Assembly: GCA_010909165.1 (NCBI GenBank)
Contig: VJWM01000118.1
Coordinates: 248,001-312,000 of the forward strand
DNA from: Anthoceros angustus
Taxonomy: Eukaryota; Streptophyta; Anthocerotopsida; Anthocerotales; Anthocerotaceae
DNA length: 64,000 nucleotides
Direction of reading: 5' to 3'
The notes below the pieces were generated by a model. That model was not told the origin of the DNA. It saw nothing but the letters and a program-made list of their open reading frames with translations, and ran no database searches. This document shows positions 21,661 to 31,896 of the stretch, piece by piece. Made by a program: the position numbers and the translations under genes. Numbering within the stretch: the stretch's first letter is position 1; every line of letters starts with the position of its first letter.

Positions 21661-22797
21661 ATAGTTTAGCGCCTTGATAGCCTTGCCCTTGCCACTCCTT
21701 GTTGTCCGTGCACGACCCTTCATTTCTTTTTCCATTTGGCGCTCCTCATCGATGGCCTTCCTCCTCTTCCTCCTCTTCCTCCTCAGGAACTTTACGTGGA
21801 ATCTTCCGTGGAGCTTTCTTCACGATGAACTTCCTTAGGAGGATGAGGAATCCTTCTTTTTCCAGGGGCTTCTTCTTCTCCTTCTTAGCCTTCCTCCTCC
21901 CTTGCGGGTTGGATTCCTCATAGTTTAGCGCCTTGATAGCCTTGCCCAAATTCTTCTCCGCTTGTAACCTTCGTGTCTCCCCATCTTAGAACCCGGGCCT
22001 TTAGCGAACCACCGTGTGCAACTCAGTGAGGGCCACTTGATCGCGTGGTGAAACCTCTCCACATACGCTGCAAGGTTTCCTTCTTTCCTCTGCAGTTTTC
22101 AAGCTTGGACAACACGTATCCCTCGTCAAGCCCCGAACCTTTCACAGGCGGTTTTAATTCTTCATAGGTTCTTTGGAGGTGTGGTGACTTGAGGTATTCG
22201 CGCCTATACCACTGGACCCCGAAGAACTCAGAGAACAATCTGTGCATCTCCGCTTCTGGTTTGCAAATGTCAGCTCAAAACGCTCAACAAATTCATCGGG
22301 TCTTCATACCCCTTCCCTCTCCATACGGAAGGTTGCTTGGTGGTGACCACCACCGTGCAACTCAGTGAGGGCCACTTGATCGCGTGGTCATGAAACCTCT
22401 CCACATACGCTGCAAGGTTTCCTTCTTTCCTCTGCTTTTCAAGCTTGGACAACACGTATCCCTCGTCAAGCCCCGAACCTTTCACAGGCGGTTTTAATTC
22501 TTCATAGGTTCTTTGGAGGTGTGGTGACTTGAGGTATTCGCGCCTATACCACTGGACCCCCCCGAAGAACTCCATAGAACAATGAATCTGTGCATCTCCC
22601 GCTTCCTGGTTTGCAAATGTCAGCTGCTCAAAACGCTCAACAAATTCATCAGGGTCTTCATACCCCTTCCCTCTCCATACGGATAAGGTTGCTTGGTGGT
22701 GACCACCGGTGTGGTGGTGGTCATGACTATCGTTCGATTGTGTGGTTGGTCCAACAACGGTTCCTGCGGGAGTCGATTGATCTCCAACAGTCTGCAC
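21661..22797 (-). pseudogene. gag: T1 gag capsid, with internal duplication
   Basis: The 22797-22270 frame reads LSVWRGKGYEDPDEFVERFE, then WYRREYLKSPHLQRTYEELK, PPVKGSGLDEGYVLSKLEKQ and AAYVERFHDHAIKWPSL, a typical plant gag capsid. The WYRREYL...YVLSKLE part recurs at 22247-22023. At the nucleotide level about 339 bp are repeated (CTCAGTGAGGG at 22022 and 22361). A short block around CTTTTTCCATTTGGCGCTCC is also repeated (21613 and 21727), so this end is rearranged. Confidence 0.82.
22015..22712. repeat. Direct repeat of about 339 bp in T1 gag
   Basis: Units at about 22015-22353 and 22354-22712. Both run from ACCACCGTG..CAACTCAG to GCTTGGTGGTGACCACC. They differ by small indels only. T2 and T3 have no equivalent, so the duplication happened in the T1 lineage. 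Confidence 0.85.
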
Positions 22798-23141
22798 ACT
22801 TTTGGAAGAGGTCAGTGGATGGAATTGGTCCGAGGTTCCTTGGCGGTGGTACCTCGTCCAAGTCCAGAGGTTGGGGATCTTGCTCCAACAAGATCGGACC
22901 CCGTCCCAGTTGCTTCCTTACCTCCTTCTCCTTCCAACGGGTGCTTCTTCCGGCTGGACCCTCCTCAACTCGCGGTTTGCAACCCTTTTAACCTTTCCGG
23001 TGCTTGGCGTTGTCGCTTCTCGTGTGGCCTTCCGTCCCGACTTGACTCGAACCCTCGACTCAACCCGTGGCATCCATCTACCTAACTAGATACACTCCAA
23101 AACTAGACACCTAAGCTATGGTTAGTCCCCTATAACCTTGA

Positions 23142-23159
23142 GTTTCATTCCAAGCGCCA
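23142..23159 (-). promoter_or_regulatory. T1 primer binding site (tRNA-Asp-like)
   Basis: After the 5' LTR end (...TTCCACA) the minus strand reads TTTTGGCGCTTGGAATGAAA. TGGCGC and the GGGAATGAAA-like tail match the sites of T2 and T3. All three look like decayed forms of the plant tRNA-Asp primer site TGGCGCCGTTGCCGGGGA. Confidence 0.65.
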
Positions 23160-23982
23160 AAATGTGGAATGGGTTTTGCATCCGAAGACGCAAAGAGGCC
23201 ACATTTACCCTCTATGTCGTTATAGTCCTAGGATTCGATCCCAAGGGAATGGTGTTGTGTCAAGGTGTGCTAAATCTATGGATTCTAGACCGTGCCGCTA
23301 CCTCACCTTCTCCAGCTACCTTGCCCAAACCCACCACGGTGGTAGACTCGGCCACCGTGGTAGACTCGGCCACCGTGGCCCCACCACGCGCCGCCTTCGG
23401 AGTCTATTCTGCCACCGACTTCTCTAACACGGACCTAGGGGCTATCGGACACCTATACGCCTCACCTTCTCCGCTTCTGGTTTGCAACCCTTTTAACCTT
23501 TCCCTTGGGCCACAGACCCTCCTCAACTCGCGGTTTGCAACCCTTTTAACCTTTCCCTTGGGCCACACAGACCCTCCTCACACAACTACTCCTCGGAACC
23601 TTTCCCTTCCCAATGAACTCTCTCTCGTCTCACGGGCCACAGACCCCTTTCCCTTGGGCCACACAGACCTCCTTGGGCCACAGACCCCTCTCTCATGGAA
23701 TGAACACACAGTGGCGGTTGGAAAGAGGATGGAAGAACCCGCCAGCTTGGGCGATTCGCCTTCCGATTCGCACCTCGGTCCGCGATCCTACCTCTTTTTC
23801 CGGCGCCGCCTTCAGGCGTGGAGCTTGGCCACTCCGCTCTCGACCATCCGAGATCTTCCGGCCTTCTTGTGACGAGACGTGCGCAACCCGTTTGATGCCG
23901 ACGACGTCCAATCAACCCCACTCGGCGGTTCGATACGGAAGTTCACACGAAATCGTCGCCTTGAGAGACACCCAAAGGGTCT

Positions 23983-23988
23983 CTTATA
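23983..23988 (-). promoter_or_regulatory. TATA box of the T1 5' LTR
   Basis: The minus strand reads GATGTATAAGAGACCC, about 2.83 kb from the LTR start and 0.82 kb from its end. T2 has GTATAAGAGGG at the matching place. Genomic RNA would start shortly downstream, leaving the accessory ORF in U3. Confidence 0.6.
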
Positions 23989-24543
23989 CATCGGTGTGGT
24001 CCAACACTCACTTCTCTTTAGTGTCTAAAATTGTAGCTCCTACCACGGCGCCTTACCAATCTAAGCAACATGACTCTACTGATGGAACTCCCTATCCTCT
24101 ACGAAAAACCCGGTCCTAGGCTATCGCGACTCTCCTAAAATCAGCTGCCGCCTCGCGATTCTTTGCCTCGCCCTCGGCCCATGGGGACCCCTCTCGCTCG
24201 GCCTGCCTCCGATCCGAGCGATTTTCCCCACAACCTCCACCTCGCTCTCACCTGAATTTCCCTCGCGCCTTCCAGCGGACGTTGCGCCTTTGTGTCCTCT
24301 ATGTCCATTGTCCGCTCCTCCTCATTTGGACAACCATACGTGCTCCTCCCTCCATGCTCGCTGCGCCTCGCTCATCTCTTCCGGCACCACTTGCGGAGGA
24401 TAGGCGCCCGCTCCTACTCGAAGGAACCAGTAGCCTGTGGCGGTCAAGATGTCTGACCGATGGTTTACGCCCCTCTGTCCCAACAACCACATACACGTTT
24501 AGAGTGAGCACCGCTCACCATGCGTGAAGCGACATGAGCATCC

Positions 24544-26184
24544 TCATCCGGACGCCGTAGCACACACGCCTTCATAGAGGTCCTTACCCTCTCCTCCGTG
24601 GACAATCACAGGCGGCTGTTGATTCTCGAGGATCATCCCTCCATCTGCGACACTCCGTCGGTGACTTCCCCACCTCGGTTCCCGTTCCACGACGGTGGCT
24701 GGTTTAGCCACCGTGGTGGTTGCTTCCCCCACGGTGGTTGTTTGGCTCCTGCGGTGGTTGCTCGGCCTTTCTTGGTTTGGCCACCTCTCTCTTGACTCGG
24801 CCCTAGCCGTCTCTTTCCGCTTGTACCTCTCCTTCTTGAATTTCTCCAAGGCGCCATCGCTTCCACTGCTGGACTCGCGAGACCTCATCTGAAGCTCTTC
24901 AATTGTAGCATCGCCCCTTGACTGATTTACTAAAGCTTCTGCTGAGTGGACATGTGCCTTAAGCCTCGTGCCTTGCATAAGGCGCCGCACTCCGTCTGCG
25001 CTCCTCGGCCGCCTTGCTCTCGCCTTCAGGCTCTCCAACTTCTCCTTGAGCAACTTCTCCTGGCCTTGCACACTCGGCCAAGTGAGAGCCATGGGCTTGA
25101 TCGAGGAGATCCGCTGCGTCGTGCCATGGCAAGTCAAACCACCGCAAATCCCCAAATTGGGCTGTCCCTTGCCCATCCGCCTCCACAACAATTCTCGTGT
25201 CACGGTGTCTCCTATCCCCACCTCGTAGGACGGTTCGGTGAAATGTCGCCAAAAATGTCCGGAGTCTGCGGTCTGAAGTTAACCCTCCTAGGGGTTGGTC
25301 TGCACGCCTTCTCCCGCTTCATTCTCCCTAGCGGCGATTCATCTGCACAGGGGAGCAACTTGCCATTTCCCTTTACTTTCTCCTCCTTACCTGCCTCGCT
25401 GTCTTCGACTGGTGACCACAGGTGTGGCTGTGGGTTCCTCCTCGGCCCTTCTTCCGATCCCGTTCGACTGTCGCCGCTTACCCTTGGAAACTTCCCCACC
25501 CTCTTCCGAACCTTCGAGCGCACTCCCAAGCTGGAATCCTTGCCCGAATCCTCCTTCAATTCCTCCTCTTCTACCTTGAGTTCCACCGGCTTCCAACCAT
25601 GCAGGCGGACACTTCAACTCCGTTAAACACCGGAATGCGCAAATACATGAATCGGAAAAGGCGAAATCAAGGAGGGCCGAGGGAAGAAGAGAGTAAATTC
25701 GCCTCACAGGCTCTTTCGAAAATCATCCTCCCCAATCAATTTGTGTACCCTTGACCACCTCGTGAAGAAAAACCAAGAAGTGATCCGCCATATGATCCGC
25801 TTGGGTTCAGAGGAAACACAAAATCCATTTGGCCAATCCCACCATTGCAGAACACGAGTTGGCGAGTCACCCACCCATTGTTCACTCTCACTTCCCAGGC
25901 TTCATGAGCGGCGCCGCAGCTTTCAAGGTCTTCTTTGGGGTCAATCACCAAGCTCCCATCCTCGATGCTTCTCGCCCATACTGCTCGAAAGAGGCCAAAT
26001 CCGCTGCGGCCTTTTCCTCGCGTCACCCTCTTGCGACTTGGTCCTTAATTGCGGGCGCACTCTTGCACCAATGCGTATGTCGCACCATTTCTTCTCCATG
26101 AACTTGACCCAGGCTCAGCCGCTCTCACTTTCCGATGGTCCATGTTGGGCCCCTGCGTGAGTGATTTCGCCGCTCGGGCGCCAT
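24544..26184 (-). pseudogene. T1 U3 accessory ORF, 5' LTR copy
   Basis: The ATG at 26184 is 635 bp from the LTR start. Blocks in order: LKFMEKKW..TALVQE (about 26100-26050), the DH...LVFLHEVV-type block (about 25800-25740, shifted), LKVEEEELKED (about 25585), and a coiled-coil open over 25221-24544 with GQEKLLKEKLESLKARARR and LEKFKKERYKRKETARAE. As in the 3' LTR copy, small indels break the frame, but at different positions. That suggests the ancestor was open. Confidence 0.6.
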
Positions 26185-26576
26185 CTCCTTCTCTCGTTGT
26201 CTCCAAAACAAAACCTCGACTACCTGCAGATCTGGTCAAGAGAAAAAAAATCGAAGCCCTCGGCGCTCCTTCCACGCCTCCTCGCGAACTTGCCGGCCCG
26301 ATTTCTCTCCTCCGCCGCCTGATCGCCGCGCCTTTTCCTCCTGCAATGAGGCGGATTTGGCTGGCGTGGTGTGCGCCCCTCTTGCAGCCCGCTCGACCGC
26401 CCCTCACGGAAAGTCGCGACCTCGGTCTTGGGTGTGCCCTTCTCCCGATTGCGCTCCGGTATGGTAGTCCCGCCCGCCACTAGGGTTGTAAATTCCCACA
26501 GTCCAGCATGCGTCCGCTGCCACCGTGGTGGAACTAGCCACCACCCCTTGACTACCTGTGGCATATTGTGAGCATC

Positions 26577-26592
26577 CCTAGCATATATAGAC
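26577..26592 (-). promoter_or_regulatory. Second TATA-like motif near the T1 LTR start
   Basis: The minus strand reads GTGTCTATATATGCTAGGG about 230 bp inside the LTR and about 400 bp before the accessory ATG. It is kept in the 3' LTR at about 16568-16583. It is a candidate promoter for the accessory ORF; motif only, no transcript evidence. Confidence 0.35.
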
Positions 26593-26819
26593 ACCTTTTA
26601 TTCTAAAAATTCCCAATACCCAAGGACTCTATTTCTACCCCACCCTCCGGGGTCAAACCTAAGGGTCGAAAAATTATTATCTCCAAGGGCCAAGGACCAT
26701 TCCGTATAAAAGACCCGACTAGAGATTCTCAAAGCACTCGCTATTCTAACACACCCAAAACAAAAAAATCGCTCACCCCGACACTTGAGGCGGGGTTAGT
26801 TCACATGTGGTCTTCCACA

Positions 26820-26824
26820 CTACC
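26820..26824. repeat. T1 target site duplication, right (CTACC)
   Basis: Matches 12322-12326 exactly. The undisturbed T0 sequence would read GGGACGCTACC followed by CAAGGCATCGG. Confidence 0.9.
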
Positions 26825-27453
26825 CAAGGCATCGGAGGCCTTGGCGGCCTCACCAGCGGTCCTCCCCTACTGAGGAGAGGAGAGAGCTTGTCCGGACCCC
26901 TTCACCCCAGGACCCCAAGGAAGCGGAGAGAATTGGCCCCAAACGGGCCAAAGAGTGGACGGACATCGTTCCCATAGATAAGAGGTTCCTGATTGGGTCC
27001 GGCACCCAACCCGGATTCACTCCCGAGTGAGAAGCGGTCCTTGATGGACGAGATCCCGCTGGGGTTTTAGCATCTCGGCGATGGCTGGAGGAGACCGTGG
27101 TCTTTCCTACGTAGGCAAGCTGTGTCTGGGTTTAAAAGCGTGAAGTGGAAGCCACCGAAGATGGTGGAACGAGTCGATGGAGGCCCTAGGCATAAAGAGA
27201 AGCACCGACGGGAAAATGAGGCGGTCCCAGCAATACGTGTAGCTCGGGTGCTTCCACAGTCTGGAATGGTTAGCACGCCTGTGAGGCTCAAGCACGAGGC
27301 AGGGCCCGGGCCAAATGGAGGCGGCGATGCGGAGGGCGCGTCGTGATGGGAGGAAGCCAGGACTTGGTAGAATACTTGAAGATGAAGATCACATACCGGT
27401 GAAGCGGGAGGATAGGATGGCTCTCCCCACGGATGACGAATGGAGGGAACCGG
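26825..27453 (+). mobile_element. T0 LTR, segment 2 of 3 (between T1 and T2)
   Basis: Continues T0 after T1. It aligns with the T3 LTR region that follows the accessory core: GAGCTTGTCCGGACCCC here against GAGCTTGCTCCGGACCCC at about 51050, and AAGTGGAAGCCACCGAAGATGGTGGAAC against the like stretch at about 51340. One frame reads ELVRTPSPQDPKEAERIGPK and RAKEWTDIVPIDKRFLIG before a stop, the probable C-terminal part of the accessory ORF. Confidence 0.72.
27449..27453. repeat. T2 target site, left (ACCGG)
   Basis: ACCGG precedes the T2 terminus TGTGGCCCG. The right flank at 41503-41507 is ACCGA. Four of five bases match, so this is a probable target duplication with one later change. Confidence 0.65.
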
Positions 27454-28010
27454 TGTGGCCCGACTCACCGATGGCGTACCGCATAATCCTGTCACAGGGA
27501 AGAAGTCCGTTCCCAAAGGGAATGATAGGCTACCATGCTTCGTGTGATTCCTACTGCATTAGCGCTCGCTCTCAAGACACACATACTCCTAACTACTCAC
27601 AACACTCACCGACAGCCCAGATGGCTAAACGCTTAAGGACCTGTCACCAGATCGCTCACATCCGCCACTCACATCCAAATTCTTTCCTCTCTCCCCTCAC
27701 GCTACACTCTCGCCTTAGAAAAGACGCTGGTTACATGCCCCGACTCCCTCCGCCCGGGCCTCCGTCCGGCTCAGACGCCTCCCGAGTTCCTCCTACCACA
27801 CGCCCTTGCGCTGGGCTCCCGCTCCAGCACGGGTCCCGCCACCTTCCCCGCACACACCACAACACGTTAGGTCCGTCACGGGACCGATCAATCTCCCCGA
27901 GCCGTGGCTCGCCTGACTCAGACTCACGTTAGCAAGAAGACACACAAAGGTCCGCAAGAACGCGCATCAACACCAAGAGAAAGATGATTTATTCAGTGGC
28001 CCTTAGCCCT

Positions 28011-28016
28011 CTTATA
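28011..28016 (-). promoter_or_regulatory. TATA box of the T2 3' LTR
   Basis: Minus strand GGGCGTAGTATAAGAGGGC, followed about 20 bases later by GAATAAATC, a possible polyadenylation signal within R. The same arrangement is in the 5' LTR at 37704-37709. Confidence 0.6.
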
Positions 28017-28405
28017 CTACGCCCAAGGTCGGCGCCTTTATTACACCTCTATTAAATGAGGCCACCGTGGTACCTAACCCCGCCTACCTCCCCTATTCCG
28101 CCTATCGCCGCCGTCGGTGGTGGGGCTGGGATGGCCCCTCATTCCTTCTTGGCACCGGCGGCCCAAAGCCGAGCCCTGTCGGCTGCGGCGCACCCAATCG
28201 GATGATCCGCGAGGCGGGACCCCTTCCTCTTCCCGAGGGTCTGTCAGGCTGCGCCACCGGCGGCGGCCTGACAACGGCGGTCACCACCAAGTCTTCCTCG
28301 TCCTCCCCTCTTCTCTCTCCGGCGGGCCCCTGCGCAGTGGGCCCTCCATTGGATCTGGGTTGGTCTCTCTCCCCACTCCCGAGTTTGGACCTCGGGACTG
28401 CCTCG

Positions 28406-28640
28406 ACTCGAGTCCGGACCTCTAGGTCCGGCCTTCCTCCGGGTCCGGTCCGCCCGGCCTTCTTTGAGTCCGGTCCTGGGACCGGACCGGCCTCCGGGTC
28501 CGGTCTTGGACCCAACCCTTCGGGTCCGGACCTCGGGGCCGGACTCGTCACTGAGTCTGGATCCCTAAGTCCGGACTTCCTTGGGGCGGACCTCGGGTCC
28601 GGCCTTTCAGGAGTCCGGACAAAGTCCGGACCTCGTGCTC
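28406..28640. repeat. GTCCGGAC palindrome array in the T2 3' LTR
   Basis: More than a dozen TCCGG-centred motifs occur in about 235 bp, many extended to AGTCCGGAC or GGTCCGGAC. The array lies between the accessory ORF and the TATA box and is also present in the 5' LTR (38065-38280) and in T3 (52598-52691). An upstream enhancer or protein-binding array is one explanation; the function is unknown. Confidence 0.85.
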
Positions 28641-28987
28641 TGGCATGCCTCCTCGCTGGCTAGCCACGGTTCATCCAGAGCCCTCCTTGGTTCCCGAATG
28701 CCCGGTTGCCCCTTTCCCTTCAAGATCCTCCCTCGTCCTTCCATGCGAGGGTGCCGAGGCTTACCTCGGGCGCCCTTCCTCCTCCCGGTTCCTCCTCCGC
28801 CTCCTTCGCTGCTGTCAGGGCTCCTAGGACTCCCGCGGTCCGTCCGTCCTCCCTCGTCCTTCCATCCCTTCGAAGTCCACCTCCGCCTAGGGTGGCGCGG
28901 GACCTCAGAGCCTTGAGGAGCTCTGGTAGTAGGCGAAGTCGGAATCGACTTGCAATCGCCTCCTCCACATGAGCCCGAGCACCCGTA

Positions 28988-29032
28988 CTCCTCCTCCTCC
29001 TCCTCCTCCTCCTCCTCCTCCTCCTCCTCCGT
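28988..29032. repeat. (TCC)n run, T2 3' LTR only
   Basis: About 14 TCC/CTC triplets; on the element strand this is (GGA)n, read as poly-Glu in one frame. The 5' LTR of the same element has no such run at the matching place (about 38630-38660), so it expanded after insertion or is an assembly effect. Confidence 0.85.
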
Positions 29033-29634
29033 GGCCAAGCTTACCATGTAGGCGGGCGGACTCCCTTGAGGCCGTCACGCCTCCGTTACCTCTTGCAACC
29101 TTGGCTGCTCGGCGTTCTCCTCCTCCGTTGTTGCTCCGCCATTTTATGGGCCATGGAGCCGAGCTCTTCTGCCTCGCAACCGGACGAGCAACGCCTTTTC
29201 CTCCGGCTTCCTCCTTCTTCTATTCTTTCCGGAGGTCCTCCACTTCCTTCTCCAGGGCGGTATCCCGCCTCACTCCCGCCACGCCCCTTGCAACTGCTCG
29301 AACTCCTTGCACTGCCGCCGCTTCTCCTCCGTCAAGCGGAGCTGGAGGCGTTCCACCTCTCGCTCAAGTCTTGGATTCTCGTTGAGAACCCCTCCGCTGC
29401 ATCTTGGAGTTGCAACTCCAAGGTGTCCTTGTTGTCCTCCAGCTCGCCTCCGCCCTTCTACCTCCCGCACTGCACTCGAGGTCCCCAATCTCCCGGTGGC
29501 CTCCGCCTCCTCACGGCTCGTGCTTGCTCCGGCCGGCCACTGCTGGCTCGCCGGCCTCTCGGCCGCCTCTCCACCGGTTCGATCACGCGATAGTGATCGC
29601 GATCGGCCCGTGGCCTCCGCCTCCTTGGCCACCT

Positions 29635-31199
29635 TCACTGAGCCTCTCCTTGGCCACTCCGCTCTCGACCATCCGAGATCCCCGCCCGCTTGCGCCCGGC
29701 CCTCCTGCTCCGCTCACAGAGGTCCTCCCCCGCTTGGGCCTCCTTGGCCACCTTCCTCCTCCACCAAGGAATTTGGTCCGTCCTTGCGGATGGACGACCT
29801 CCTCCTCCGCCTCCCGGCGTTTCCTTCCTCAATCCTGCCCGAGAGCTTTCCTTCTCGCCTCCTGGGCTCCCTCCAACTGCCTCTGGAGGAGCACCATGCG
29901 CCCGGTGGCTTCCACCTCCACAGGCCTTCTCGGCCATCCCAAGCAGACCCAGCATACCGGCCCATGACGGTAGCTGTGTTTCCTCCACGGCCGCCGTGAG
30001 GCTCCCACAAAGTCCGGGGAGCGGCATCTCACGGTCCCCAAGGACCTCCATACCGCAGCCCGAGCAAGTCCGACCGGGTTCTCCGGACCCAATCGGGACC
30101 CTTAGGTCCGAGTGCCGAGTCGAGCTTCCCCTCCTTGGCCCTTTTGGCGAGCTCCTTCTCGCCCTTTTCTCACAGGGCTCGGCGGAGGTGATGGAGTCCG
30201 GAGCACGCCCTTTGCCCCTTCCGCGGGCGAGACCTGGATGCACCGCTGCTGTCCTCCTCCTCGGGCCCCTTCGCCTCCCACGCTTCCTCCTTGGCCACTC
30301 CGTGCGGGAAGAGGTACTGCACCGACCGGGTGCCGCGTTGGTAGCCGTGGTCTTGCTTCTTGGCTCTCTCTCTGGGGCGGGGCTCTCACCGGAGTGATGG
30401 CCGGGCGGGGCTGCCGGGGCCGGGGTCACTGGCCGGCTGCAGTACCGAGGAGGAGGCGGGAATTGCCCATACTTCCTGGTGGTGAGGGGTCCGCGTATGG
30501 AGTCCGGAATCCTCCCCATCCTCCTCCCGAGTCCGCTTTGGTTTCCGACTGCCTCCTCCCTCCTTGCCCGCCTCCACTTCCCGGGAGCCTCCTTCCGAGC
30601 GCCGCCTCCTTCGAGGAGTAAATGCCCCATACATGGATCGGGTATGGGGCGGCCAGATGGCGGGGCTTCGCCCCGAGCTGAGCCTCGCTAAACCGGGCGA
30701 AGATAATCCTTCCCACCCCGCCTCTTCCCCGCAGCTGCGCAGAACACTAATAGATTATCACCAAGGTGATCCACCTTGGTGAGTAGGTTCGATGGACGAT
30801 GATCCGCCACCGCCCGACTCGACCGTTGTCCTGGATATCGCCCAACCGTTGGTGGTCCGCTGCCCGCCTTAGCATCGCCGCTGTGGACCTATCTTCCCTT
30901 CGCCTTGAGGGGCCCGCACCACTCCCCTCTTCCTCCTTGGGGCGGAGGTAGCCGCCGGGACCTCAAGGTCCATCGCCTTGGGTCCTCTCGGAGGTTCTTG
31001 GACCGCACCTCCTTGCGCCGATCTTCCGGGCAAACTCCCGGACCAGAGTGACATCAAATGTCCGGACCATTTGGAACACATCCAAATGCCACTCTGCACC
31101 CCGCCTCGGAGCGAGCCCAAAGTCCGGATAGCGCGGGTCACAATGTTGCGCTCCACAAGGTTCCATGGCTCCCAAACTTCCGCGGCTTTTGGGTGCCAT
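29635..31199 (-). pseudogene. T2 U3 accessory ORF, 3' LTR copy
   Basis: The ATG at 31199 is 623 bp from the LTR start. Blocks: MAPKSR, GAQHCDPRYPDFGLAP, EWHLDVFQMVRTFDVTLV then REFARKI, then in other frames RIIVH, DHLGDN-type remains and GRIIFARFSEAQLG with PIHVWGIYSSKEAA (about 30720-30600). A charged, Arg/Glu-rich tail with RTREED..HTRTPHHQ follows. Same order as T0. Frameshifted. Confidence 0.65.
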
Positions 31200-31822
31200 C
31201 GCCTTCTTCTCCTTGTTGCTGCCGCTTGTCGAGCCGCACGCTGAGCCCTTCGCCGCCGCTTCTCCGACCTCAGCGGTGAGCCGCGCAAGACGTCAGTGTC
31301 CCACGAGATACCGCCGAGAGCCGCGGAGCGCAAGAGATCGCGAAATTGTCTCGAGGCGAAAATGACCTTCTTCCGCGACCACGCCGGAGTAATCGGAGGG
31401 CGCCTCTTCCTCCAGATCGCTGAGCCGTGCATGGCTTACTGCGCTTACGCCACACTGGCCTTACTCCGCGACTGCCCTACGCCGCGCGCCCGCGGGCGTG
31501 AATACCGCTATAACGGCCTCGCAAGGTTACGGTCCCGACCACTGCATGCCGTCCTCCACTCGTGGTCGCCCACGTGGCCGCCTAGTCCGTCTTACGCCCA
31601 ACTTCTAAGTTACTTCCTGGCGATTTATCCCGCTCACTGGAGTGGGTCCGGACTTACCCGCCGCGTAGGTCTGCACGTTCCTCACTCCGAGTCGAGTATA
31701 CTCCGAGTGCCGTCCGAGTGCTAACTGCTTATTTCCTCCTTTTTCGCCTCATTTTATCCTTCGCTCCACAAAAAAACAAAACCTACCTAATTTCTAACCC
31801 CTGTGGAAGTCCGTAGTCCACA

Positions 31823-31834
31823 TACTCCCTTCTC
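31823..31834 (-). promoter_or_regulatory. T2 polypurine tract
   Basis: Minus strand GTGAGAAGGGAGTA directly before TGTGGACTACGG. GAGAAGGGAGTA is identical to that of T3. Confidence 0.88.
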
Positions 31835-31896
31835 ACTGGCGTCTCGCCAACACTAAGCGTGTACTTTTCACCGCCACCCGTTCACCAGTGGGCGGT

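Larger units (their letters stand above)
12327..26819 (-). mobile_element. T1, full-length Tat/Athila-like LTR retrotransposon
   Basis: A 14.5-kb element on the minus strand with both LTRs (23163-26819 as 5', 12327-16811 as 3'), TG...CA ends, a 5-bp target duplication CTACC, a tRNA-Asp-type primer site, a polypurine tract and gag-protease-RT-RNase H-integrase in Ty3/gypsy order. No chromodomain follows integrase, which ends within 40 bp of the polypurine tract. Long LTRs and the Asp-type primer site place it near Tat/Athila. All coding domains are interrupted, so it is not autonomous as read. It sits inside the T0 accessory ORF. Confidence 0.93.
23163..26819 (-). repeat. T1 5' LTR (3.66 kb)
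   Basis: Pairs with 12327-16811 and has the same TG...CA termini. The order on the minus strand is a putative upstream TATA, accessory ORF, main TATA (23983-23988), R/U5, primer site. A short local duplication, CAACCCTTTTAACCTTTCCC, occurs at about 23485 and 23537. The 765-bp duplication of the 3' LTR is absent. Confidence 0.93.
27454..31822 (-). repeat. T2 3' LTR (4.37 kb)
   Basis: Minus strand TGTGGACTACGGACTTCC ... CGGGCCACA. U3 holds the accessory ORF (from 31199), a glutamate-codon (GGA)n run at 28988-29032, the GTCCGGAC palindrome array (28406-28640) and the TATA box at 28011-28016. R/U5 follows. Differences from the 5' LTR are dominated by indels of 1-6 bases. Confidence 0.93.

Noticed and set aside
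29066-30621. Long plus-strand Pro/Ser/Leu-rich ORFs in the T2 3' LTR
   Set aside because: They are antisense to the accessory ORF, rich in low-complexity residues and not preserved in the 5' LTR.
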